Of a stretch of 64,000 nt of DNA, positions 53,725-63,053 are shown in pieces. Every line of letters starts with the position of its first letter. Positions within the stretch are counted from its first letter, which is position 1. Origin of the DNA: Branchipolynoe longqiensis (taxonomy: Eukaryota; Annelida; Polychaeta; Phyllodocida; Polynoidae); assembly GCA_030323885.1 (NCBI GenBank), contig CM059194.1, positions 10,154,963 through 10,218,962 of the forward strand, given 5' to 3'. Under the pieces are notes generated by a model. The model ran no database searches. It had not been told where the DNA came from and saw only the letters and a list, made by a program, of their open reading frames with translations. A program made the position numbers and the translations under genes.

Positions 53725-54007
53725 TGTAGTAGTCTGTACATGAGCCCTACTACCACGTGGTCGTGGCGGAGACTACGCCACAGGCCTATGCAGTTACACT
53801 GAACTGCGCTAGGTGGCGGCAGGCTAGCCACCGGGCAGACCCCGACTGGGCTGCCCTCTACTGCGTGTGGCTAGCTCACCCCAACTGTGGACGCCACGGA
53901 GAGCAGATTGGTTCAATAAACCAAGTTGAAGCGTACTGATATTGGATCTTGGCGTTATTCTGTGTGTGCATGGCAGTGTGAGAGTCGGAGGGCCATGGGC
54001 CATTACA
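53725..54007 (+). mobile_element. Solo LTR of the 42-kb LTR retrotransposon family
   Basis: TGTAGTAGTCTGTACATGAG to GGGCCATTACA, 283 bp, matching 42014-42346 with a central deletion. Flanked by ATAT on both sides (53721-53724, 54008-54011), a 4-bp target duplication. Formed by recombination between LTRs. Confidence 0.88.
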
Positions 54008-54119
54008 ATATTCATTTAAAACTGCAGTTTATAAGGCTGTCCAACTTGCTTTCCTTGGAATCACAAATGTAAGCTTTTGAGTAGATTTCCGAATCACAGG
54101 AAGGGGAATCACATTAAGC

Positions 54120-54300
54120 TGAGAGACAGGCAGACAGGCAGACAGGCAGACAGGCAGAGAGGCAGACACGCAGACAGCCAGACAGGATACAGGCATACAG
54201 GCAGACAGGCAGACATGCAGACAGGCAGACATGCAGACATGCAGACATGCAGACATGCAGACATGCAGACAGGCAGACATGTCAGTAGACAGGCAGGGAT
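54120..54300. repeat. CAGACAGG/CAGACATG tandem repeat
   Basis: About 20 units of 8 bp (GCAGACAG, GCAGACAT). Confidence 0.95.
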
Positions 54301-54493
54301 GAAGGGAATAGGTCGGATGCTCTGCTCTGCTCCACGGACATTTAAACATTAGATAATCGATTGAGGCAAATGCCATGTATCTCAGCAGCGGATTTGAGCA
54401 ATTGCGGCTAAAAAAAAGGATTAACACCATCAGACCAAGGAAGTCAAAATAGCCGATCCCTATTGTTCGTTCCAGTAATGGATGACTTTAGTG

Positions 54494-54644
54494 ATACCCC
54501 AGTCACACTACAGCTTGCGACCACTTAGCGACCACTTTAGACCACAGAACCCACAGTCATCAGTGTTATCCCTGCGACCAAAATAATGGTTGCCGACATC
54601 TGTTGACGCAAAGTGGTCGCAAACTGTAATGTGACTGGGGTTTA
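54494..54644. mobile_element. Word-saturated TIR element, GCGACCACTT type, copy 1
   Basis: ACCCCAGTCACACTACAGCT to GTAATGTGACTGGGGTTT. It contains TGCGACCACTTAGCGACCAC on the left and AAAGTGGTCGCAAAC on the right. 151 bp, the shortest member. Confidence 0.85.
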
Positions 54645-54653
54645 CTAGGTTAC

Positions 54654-55180
54654 GGTGCTGTCACATTACGATGCTTCTCGCCGGCGCGCCGCCAATGCGC
54701 AAAATCACTTTTAATTGTCGAGACACATCAAACTTTCCGGCGTCAGCACAACGCATTGGTAGTGTGTTTTGGCGCGCCGTCCTGATTTTACCTTAGATGT
54801 AGCTAGGACGTAAAACAACAACAACTTGTTTACACAACAGTTTGGCGCAATGTGTGGAAATGACCCTCATGCGCGCACGGCCTGCACCTAGTGTTCGCAT
54901 AACGTTATTCCAGTGATGTCGATGTGCTTCTGACGTCGCCATAATGTTGGCACCCGCGTGTTGTCGGTCGTTGTCGGTCATTGAAAGTTTTGTGCAAGCA
55001 CAAATCTTCGACGATCAGATGATGCATGCCACGACCCTCACCGACCGTCACCGTCCATCAACGATTACCAACGCGCCCCTTATGCGCTCGTAACGTTTCC
55101 TGACGAATCCCCAAGTTCCGCCAAAAAATCACATACGTTGACGTGCGTTGGCGAGAAGTGTCATAATGTGACAGGACTAT
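54654..55180. mobile_element. GTCACAT-ended TIR element, CGTTG/GGCGCGCC type
   Basis: GGTGCTGTCACATTACGATG to TCATAATGTGACAGGACT. Words TTGTCGGTCGTTGTCGGT, CCGTCACCGTCC and ACGTGCGTTGGCG. The central palindrome (54983-55009) reads GAAAGTTTTGTGC then AAGCACAAATCTTC. A SINE A tail (54779-54825) is nested inside. Confidence 0.75.
54779..54825 (+). repeat. SINE A 3' tail
   Basis: TCCTGATTTTACCTTAGATG then AAAACAACAACAAC. Confidence 0.6.
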
Positions 55181-56085
55181 TAGACGTGACAAAGTTTAAA
55201 AGTGAAATCCAACCCTGTCAATGGAACATTGGATCTCCATTATGGTCGGGCCGGATTGGGAAGGCGTGACTTTTATTTCGGGACAACCCCCTCCTACCCC
55301 CGATGGCATTACATGGTAGCTTGCTCTGACTCTGAGAGTGGAAGAACCTGGACAAAGTGTCAGGCAGAAGATGAGATGGAGACGGACATAATGGTTGAGG
55401 AAAATAAATGGTGAATCAGCTAATTCAGTCTAATTGACAATTATGATAGGTATAATTTAGACAGTGTGCTCGGTTGGCAATTTATGTTATTTGTTGCGTC
55501 ATCATCTTTGCTTATTGTGTCATTCAGCATATCTATATAATGGATATATATGTATATATATGTATATATATATATGTACATATCTATATGTATATGTGTA
55601 TGTATATGCATGCATATGTGTATATATGTATAAATATGTATGTAAGCAAGAGGAGCCAATAGTCAATTGAACAAAAGCACGATATCAGTTTATTCCACTT
55701 GCACAAGCATAATGAAGGCATATTAACCGAAACAGCATTGCAGCATGAATATCGACGATGAACAACAGCATCGGCAACTTGTATAATAACTTGTATAACT
55801 TGTATCGAATAGCAATTGTCGATAATCAATCAAATAGACACATAGTCAACATGATACTGATATCTGGCTGGGCAACTACCCTACCGTATCCTACTGATGT
55901 CAACAATGGAAAAGTAGTATAGCCGGAGCCCTTCTTGCCTTACAGCCGCATACAGTCTGTATACGCGTTATATATGTGTGTATGTAATATATCTATATAT
56001 ACGTTTATAGATATAATACTAATCAATATCTTGGTGACACAAAAGGGACAGTAGTAGTTGAGTTTCTCACAGGTAATTAACCAGC
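55181..56085. other. Spacer; unrecognised ORF and TA microsatellite
   Basis: A plus frame 55202-55414 (70 codons, YGRAGLGRRDFYFGTTPSYP) has no domain I know. TATG/TA repeats at 55540-55640. Confidence 0.35.
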
Positions 56086-56480
56086 TAAAGCCTCAGTCAT
56101 ACTACGTTTGGCGACCGCTTGCAACCACTTTTGGGCCACGTTGCAGCCACTTTACGACCACTTTGTGACCACTTTGGACCAAATAATCCACCTTTTTGCG
56201 ACCTTCTTGCAACCTTCTTGATACCTCCTTGCGACCAAAGCAATGGTCGTCGACATCCTTGCAACAATTTTAGTCACAGGGGTATTTTCCACTGGAGTAA
56301 CTGCAACCTCCTTGCTACAAGAATTTTTGAAAGAAGTTCAGCAACCACTGAGTCCCACGTTGCGCCCATTTTGCGACCATATTGCAACCACTCATGTCCA
56401 TTTTGCTTCAGCTTGCGACTTCTTCACGACGACCCCTTTGATTGTGGTTGCAGAGTGGTCTTAAGCAGTAGTGTGACTGA
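56086..56480. mobile_element. Word-saturated TIR element, GCGACCACTTT type, copy 2
   Basis: TAAAGCCTCAGTCATACTAC to GTAGTGTGACTGAAAT. Dense in GCAACCACTTT, GCGACCTTCTTGC and relatives. Confidence 0.75.
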
Positions 56481-56544
56481 AATATAAAACACAACACATA
56501 CACAACTGAAATATTGTGTACGGTGCGGCGGTATACTATCTTAC

Positions 56545-56710
56545 TTTATGGTTGGTGGTCTTTTTCTGAGGCTCCAAACCTGATCCATTGCTGGTTGGAC
56601 AGGAAGCTTCCGCTACCCGGAACCGGAAGTGCTGCGACCACCGGCCCCCGCAGGAACCATCGCTCCCTATCTGGCCACTGCCATCCCTGGTGAAGCGGAT
56701 GCTCATCCAG
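56545..56710. other. GC-rich island, candidate exon of uncertain strand
   Basis: A GC-rich block in AT-rich DNA. Plus reading: acceptor TGGTTGGACAG (56602), 108 bp open (SFRYPEPEVLRPPAPAGTIA, then PYLATAIPGEADAHPG) to CAG|GTTAAC. Minus reading: open frame with GSDGSCGGRWSQHFRFR and a GTAAGA donor at 56544-56539. Neither peptide is recognised. Confidence 0.2.
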
Positions 56711-56949
56711 GTTAACGCAGAGAGTCAGCTTTTCTTGTTGACATATCGTAGGATAATCTCATTTTTCTGGAGGGGATTATCCTTCACCTCAACTAGTAAC
56801 ATCGGTGTATTATTGGATATGCCTTCATTTCTAGCTACGGCATTATTAATTATCTCACGAGGTAAAGTTGTTGTGATACTTATCTACAATATTAAGTAAT
56901 CACCAGTGACTAACAAATTAGCGAATTACTTACGATCGCATTATTTATT

Positions 56950-57385
56950 AACTCAACAGGTAACATTGATGTGGCTACAGAGGTTAAGCAATACAGCTTC
57001 CGGTGTGAAGGACAGGAGGTTCGAATCCACCGTGGAAACCCGACATCTGTGTAAAAATCCCCAACACACACAAACCAGGCTCCTCTGCGCACATCACCCA
57101 CACGGACACATACTTTCTGCTCATGACCAATCACCTGATTTGCAGTCTGGATTATGTTCCGTCCCAACCAGTGGTCCACCGCTGGTTCCTCAAAGGATGT
57201 GGTATGTGCTGTCCTGTCTGTGGGAAAGTGCATATAAAAGATCCCTTGCTGCTTATTCTGAAAGAGTAGCCTATGTGGCGGCAGCAGGTTACCTCCACAA
57301 AGAAATCTGTCAGAATGACCATATGGTTGACGTCCCATAGCCGATGATAAAAAATGAATGTGCTCTAGAGGCATCGCTAAATAAA
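56950..57385 (+). repeat. SINE D, full length
   Basis: Head with AGGAGGTTCGAATCCACC (B-box-like), body GGGAAAGTGCATATAAAAGA and TAGCCTATGTGGCGGCAGCA, tail AATGTGCTCTAGAGGCATCG then AAATAAAACAAA. Confidence 0.75.
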
Positions 57386-57666
57386 ACAAAATGTCAGGCC
57401 CAATCACCACCATCCGCCCATCTCCGCGCACCTTTCGTACACTGAGGGACGTGAGTGTGCATGTTCGGCGATGTGTGATTTGTAATCAGACCTCGCTGTG
57501 TGTGTTGCATCGTGTGCGGATTTGCACATTGGACCCCCCCCCTCCCCCACCCCATGCCCGCACCCCGGGCCACGCGCCTACCTTCTACTCACCTGTGAAT
57601 TCTTCGGGTGCCAGATTGATGTGGTTGTGTCGGATGTTTTTTTTTTCCCCATTGGCATAATTGCGA
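57386..57666. other. Spacer, nothing recognised
   Basis: C-rich 57530-57580. No supported gene. Confidence 0.4.
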
Positions 57667-58330
57667 AAGGCGCCAGTCACACTAAGGCTTGCAACCGTTT
57701 GCATTTATTTTGTGACCACTTTGCACAAACGAACCCAGTCGGCGGCAACTTCCTTGTTAACGACCTAACCTAGGAAAATCGTTGCCGACATCTGGACGAC
57801 CATTTTGGTCTCAAGGATGGTTTGAGTGCAGCAGCTGCAACTGGTGTTCTCTGTGGCGGAGTGGTTAGAGTATGTGACTTTTGTCTAGGTCAGACTCCAA
57901 ATCTGAGGGTCGGCGGTTCGATTCCCGGTGCCCCCAGCTCTGCCAATTTGGATTTTCACCACTGTGAATAACTTACAGCGTCATCAAAGGCCGGTTGCTC
58001 TCATACCATGTCTATGTGGTGTGGGAGGTTAAAAATCCCTTGGGTCGGTAAAAGTGTAGGCTCGGGCTTTCTATCGACCAGCAGTGGAGTGGGGAAGACC
58101 AGTCGTCTGTGACTGGGATTTCCCCTGCTTGGGACAACTAATGTACCAAAAAAAAAAAAGAGAGACAAATAAGTGTTCACACTTCCTGTCTACCATTCGC
58201 TATATCGCTATATCACAATCAACGTGAGAACCACTTTGTGACCACTTTGCAATCACTTTGTGGCCACTTTCTGTCCATTTTGAGACTATTGAATGACCCC
58301 GTGTGACCTCTTCGTGACCTCTTCATGACC
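57667..58330. mobile_element. Word-saturated TIR element, GCGACCACTTT type, copy 3, interrupted
   Basis: Left end AAAGGCGCCAGTCACACTAA; TTTGTGACCACTTTGC words on both sides of a nested SINE B (57845-58090). The right terminus is not clear. Confidence 0.6.
57845..58090 (+). repeat. SINE B copy 4
   Basis: TCTGTGGCGGAGTGGTTAGA (box A) and GGCGGTTCGATTCCCGGTGC (box B), then the body. Poly-A at 58149-58160 may be its tail after a short extra segment. Confidence 0.8.
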
Positions 58331-58364
58331 AACCTTTTTTTGGTGTTCGCAATCCCACTAAAAG

Positions 58365-58447
58365 GCCACCATCAGTGTGTACTGTCACAAGTCGGTACCC
58401 TTCCTGATATGACCTTAGATGGTGCTAGGATATAAAACAACAACACA
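58365..58447 (+). repeat. SINE A 3' fragment
   Basis: GTGTACTGTCACAAGTCGGT to TAGGATATAAAACAACAACA. Confidence 0.7.
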
Positions 58448-59002
58448 CAAACTGTTGATTCGGCATCGATCCCTGAAGTGGCGGGTGAAGTGCTCATTTC
58501 AAGTGGTAGAGTATGTTTAAACAGTCAACAAGATACCAAGTAGATCAATATATAAAAAAGAAAGTTTGTTTTATTTAAAGATGCACATCTACAAATTCAA
58601 TCCGGATCCAATACACATTAAACATTAAATACCAAACATGACTCTTTCCCACGGAGGCGCCCTGCCACTTCAGCAATCAGTTACACATTCTTCTATCTAT
58701 TAAATAAAACAAATGGGTACTTTAAATGGAATCTATTTCATTATATAACTATGTGTAGAAAGTAGAAATATTTTACAATATGGATCGTCTACATTTTGTG
58801 TTGTGTCTGTCTGACCTATTTAAGGCATTCGTTGATGTGAGAGTAGGTGTAGGAAGACATGTACTAGGAAGCAAGTCAATAAAGGTGGACCAGGAAACAC
58901 ATTGGAGAGCTCACGTCATTCGAAAGATGACGCTTATTATAATGTTAATGGCAAATGTTGCATACGGTTCGTGTGTGACTGACATCAATATATATATCTA
59001 CA
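58448..59002. other. Spacer; short inverted repeat
   Basis: CTGAAGTGGCGGG (58473) and CCTGCCACTTCAG (58660) are complementary, about 180 bp apart. The plus frame at 58780-59007 is not recognised. Confidence 0.4.
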
Positions 59003-59090
59003 TATGAAGAGTTCAGGTGCAAATCCCGGTAAACGCCGTTAACAAAATGTAGTTTAAATAATAGATTTGTACCTGAAAATAATGGGTGTC
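59003..59090. mobile_element. MITE M2 left-end fragment
   Basis: TATGAAGAGTTCAGGTGCAA and AATAATAGATTTGTACCTGA match 40304-40380. Confidence 0.6.
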
Positions 59091-59114
59091 GGGGGTGTAG
59101 ACTTTGGTTAGTTG

Positions 59115-59432
59115 GTTGTTGGAGTTTTACGTCGTGGCAACCGACTGATGACAGTGCACACTCATGGTGACTTTATAGTGCTGCCCCACTGGGAGACCAG
59201 ACCACCAGCACCATGACCTGATATCCCACTCAGTCACATTATCCTGACACTGAGTCAACCAGTCCTTGCCCTATCCTATATAATAATAACGCTGAGTGCC
59301 TGGCTAGTAAGCGAGAAGTATCAATTTTTAAGTCATTGGTTTGACTCGACCAGGGTTCGAACCCACGATCCCACGATCTACCAACATGGGAGAAAGACTC
59401 TGTAACTCATTCGGCCATCTCGTCTGGTCTAC
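59115..59432 (-). repeat. SINE A, full length, head type 2
   Basis: Body as usual; head complement CATTCGGCCATCTCGTCTGG and GGGTTCGAACCCACGATCCC. Confidence 0.85.
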
Positions 59433-59661
59433 CGACACATCTCCTCCTCGCTAACCCACTCTGTCGCGCCCACATGTACTGAGTCGATGTAATCGTCTCA
59501 GTAAGTGGTGGATCTGAGGATTGCCATTTCCACCTGATTACTTATTTTGCTTCCTGCATGCCATCTATTATTGTGATTAAAGCAGACTAATCCGATGAAA
59601 GTGCCAAAGAATATATAGCGAAACTAAGATGCTTAACTGGATTTGATTCTATAGTTTTTAC

Positions 59662-60450
59662 TTAAAGCTGCATAGTCCGATGAAAACATCAAATTTTCAA
59701 AACCAAAACAATTATCTAGATTTGGTTCTAAATATCTAACTTGGCTCATCATCATCATGCTGTCGGTCATGATGCGACAAAGACTGCTTTCATTACTTGA
59801 CTGCCGCTCTCCATTTAGCTCTCTGCTGTGAGAGTGATGACATTTCATGAAAGCTGCCTGCAAAAGTGTTGAAGTGCTGCTGGCTTTTGCATGTTACCAG
59901 CGGCAATCTCTCGGGGAGGAAATAAGGGTTTCACACCAGCAAGAACATGTCCAGACAGGCGCAAAACTATTTGTCCCTGCAGTGGCTGGTCGGGAGATGT
60001 TGGGAGTTCCATACATCAACCGCCCTTAATGCTGCCACAGTGACATGGTTTTCTGTTCAGAGTTTGCTCCCTTAGCCTTCGGTTCTGTCAAGAACCTGTA
60101 CCACAAGGCAGTGGTTTACAACTCTGCAGGACAGGGGCGTCAAATGCCCTGAGGTATTGCAATACCTGCATACAAAATATAACTTAGCTACTGATGCACT
60201 TATTTGTTGCCACATAAAAGGGCATACAAAGGAAATTCATTAGAAAGCGTTAGTGAAGAAGCTGACAGTGTCAGAATTTTGGCGTGCTTGCTGACATTAA
60301 TTTTGCATATTTGCACTTCAAATATCTCAAAAGTTAATCATTCAAAATAAAAGATAATTCAAACAATAAAAGGTGGATTATAACGATCAACCAAATATAG
60401 TTATCTTAGAAAATGACTGGACTCAAAATGATTGGACTATGTAACTTTAA
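59662..60450. mobile_element. TTAA MITE split by repeat H
   Basis: TTAA at 59662 with AAGCTGCATAGTCCGATG; right end ATTGGACTATGTAAC with TTAA at 60447. Interior interrupted at 59745-60179. Confidence 0.75.
59745..60179 (-). mobile_element. Repeat H, third copy, with target duplication
   Basis: Flanked by TAACTTGG (59737-59744) and TAACTTAG (60180-60187). Tail complement CTCATCATCATCATGCTG at the left. Close match to 22726-23145. Confidence 0.75.
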
Positions 60451-60649
60451 ATATTGGTGCGCTAATGAAACATTAATAATGGATTTGCTGGTTCCTTGTT
60501 ATGATATTAAGAATGGCTGAGTGTCCTAAATTTCAGTGTGCACATCAAAATTAATACAAGACAAAGAAGTAAAATAGTGCAACCCCATTATAACGGGATC
60601 TTTGCAGTCTTCATGTCATCGCGAAAATAGCTGTAGAGTTGGTGCCCGA

Positions 60650-61140
60650 TCTGTGGCTGTGCAATTAGGCTGTAGGGAAATATGATACATACAAGAAGAA
60701 AGAGAAAGTAAGAGTGAAGAGAGTAAGGGAAGGTAAACCTTCTTTCTTAATTTTTTATAGTACATAGGTTCCCTGGTAGGGTATCACACCACCCCTGTCA
60801 TCCAATAGGAGAACAGCATTCCCAGTCCCCATGGCAACCGCTAGTCTTCCCACCACCAGTGGCTGCCTGGCCACAACCAACATTGATCTGACTGCTCCTC
60901 ACAACATGATTGTGTTGTCCCCTACTGGATTGTGTTGACCCCTACTCAGGCAGAAGGGCCAGGTCCTGAGTGCCACCGCACTCAACCTGCCAGCACTCAC
61001 TATGACATCCACATGAACTCAGTTATAACCCAACCAATACATAACCATATACATACAAGCTCACTTGGCTAGGCACACAAATACAAATAACACATCACAT
61101 AATAGCATCCCCCCCTTCCATATATCGGAATATTTTACAT
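60650..61140. repeat. Repeat J (LTR-like), copy 2
   Basis: Counterpart of 51015-51520, same orientation, diverged. Confidence 0.45.
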
Positions 61141-61299
61141 AGCCTTAATTCAAGGATATTTTTTAGTCAACTGAATCCCAATTTGACGCAATCCAGCTGT
61201 TTAGGCAATGATGTTGTTTTGACCCCAATTATCTAATTATAATACTTTTAATAGGGTTTCACTGAACTTGCAATATTGAACATTTGTCGCTCTACCTAA

Positions 61300-61560
61300 C
61301 CTGGCGTTTTATAGTGCTCTCTCACTGGGAAATGAGACCACCAGCACCATGACCTGATATCCCACCCAGTCACATTATCCTGACACTGAGCCAACCAATC
61401 TTTGCCCTATCCTAATAAAGCCAAGCACATGACTAGGATGCGACGAGTATCAATTTATCCGTCATTCATATGACTCGGCCAGGGTTTGTACCTTTGGGTT
61501 CGAATCGCATGATCTACCAAAACGAGAGGTGGATGCTAAACTCATTCGGCCTTCCAATCT
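61300..61560 (-). repeat. SINE A, head type 2, diverged
   Basis: TATAGTGCTCTCTCACTGGG to CTAAACTCATTCGGCCTTCC. Confidence 0.75.
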
Positions 61561-62065
61561 TTTTTTTTTTTTTGTAATTGAAGTTTCCTCTGCTTAAGAA
61601 ATGAACGCCCAAAATAAACCCAAACAAGAAAGTAGTATCTAGTCATCAGACCCTGCATGGAGCTGCTTAAGCGCTTTCTAATGCGCGAAAAGGAAGAAAG
61701 CAAGGCGGGGGTGGAAGAAAAGGCGTTTTTATTTCACGCCTCAGACAGAGCATACAGGGTAAGGAAATAGTCAATAAAGCAAGTAGAAAATGGATAGAGG
61801 CGGAAGACGGCTGGAGGGTGAGTGCGTGAGGGAGGCCGACGGGCGGCCTTATAAGGGAGGAAGGGGGCGGGACAGCAGGTGAGGTGTGATAGCGGGCGGC
61901 CCGGGGGAGGGCGAGAGGTGGCGAGCAGCGGGCGTCGGATGAGGCGCGAGCGCTGGAACAAAGAAGGTGGCGAGGGAGGGGGGGGGTGGCGAGCCGGGGG
62001 TCGGCCGAGGTGAGGAGGCAGCGCCGCAGCGGCGGGGGAGGGTCTCTTCCTCTCCTCGCATCAAA
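61561..62065. other. Purine/GC-rich tract, possible LTR or promoter-like island
   Basis: T run at 61560-61574, then G/A-rich DNA with many CpG, CCTTATAAGG at 61850-61859 and CAATAAAGC at 61773. No exon recognised. Could be an LTR remnant. Confidence 0.3.
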
Positions 62066-62437
62066 CGTAATGCTTCGCATTACGACCAATGGCATGCATT
62101 GTTAGGTCCCTATTCAATATTAAGCAAGTTGTAGACTCCGAGAACTCACCCATGTTTGGTTCTATATGAAAACTGTCTTGATTGTTCAATATGCCTTAAG
62201 AAACTGAGACGTCATGAAAACCTGGGCTGGTTCCTACCTAGATAAAAGATTCACCCCATACTTGCAGTAGAGGGGTGAACAACAATGTAGTCTAAATACT
62301 GGCGAAAATAGCTTTATTAATAACAGGAAGTAGAATCCCTGGTTCCAGTATCAAATGGCTAGATATATCGGCACAGAGTTGGTGAAATGAGAGAGACTGC
62401 AAACATACAAGATGGCAGTGATAGAATGCCATCGATT

Positions 62438-62515
62438 TTTTTTTGGTAAATATTTTTATTCATCTGAATACATATTTTGTCAGCGCCGGGGCACTGGTCT
62501 TCCAGCCGTCAGAGT
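62438..62515 (-). repeat. LINE 3' tail fragment
   Basis: T run, ATTTTTATTCATCTGAATAC and GTCAGCGCCGGGGCACTGGT: third copy of the conserved LINE 3' block. Confidence 0.7.
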
Positions 62516-62557
62516 GGTCGCATTTCATCTGTGCATAGTGGAAGTGGAATGTGTTGC

Positions 62558-62768
62558 ATTGTGTGCAGCACAACCCATTCTGAACATAAAAGAAAGTGGG
62601 GGAGCAGCCTATGCTGCTTAGTGTACAGCATATCTACTCACCATAGTGCAAGGTATATGCATCATTGTGTGCAGCATAACCCATTCTGAACATAAAAGAA
62701 AGTGGGGGAGCAGCCTATGCTGCATAGGGTACAGCATATGTACTCACCATAGTGCAAGGTATATGCAT
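62558..62768 (+). repeat. 105-bp tandem duplication
   Basis: Two near-identical units, each starting CATTGTGTGCAGCA and ending GCAAGGTATATGCAT. Confidence 0.92.
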
Positions 62769-63053
62769 CAAGATAGAGTGTGCAGTAATGTACACTAGTG
62801 GTTAAATCATATGTTGTGTTTGTATATCAGTTAGATTTGGTTTTAATGTTGGTTAGTCTTTAAATAGTGCCATGTTGTGCATGTATAGTGGTTTATATTG
62901 TGTGCATTGCTGGTTGATGTAGTTATTCAGTGGTGGTAATGGGTCTTTCAAGTATATGAAACTACATGTTTTATTATATTTTTCAACTCAAAGGTAGCAT
63001 GTTAGTAATAGTATAGAACGAATATATTTTGCCAAGGAGGAATATATATATAT

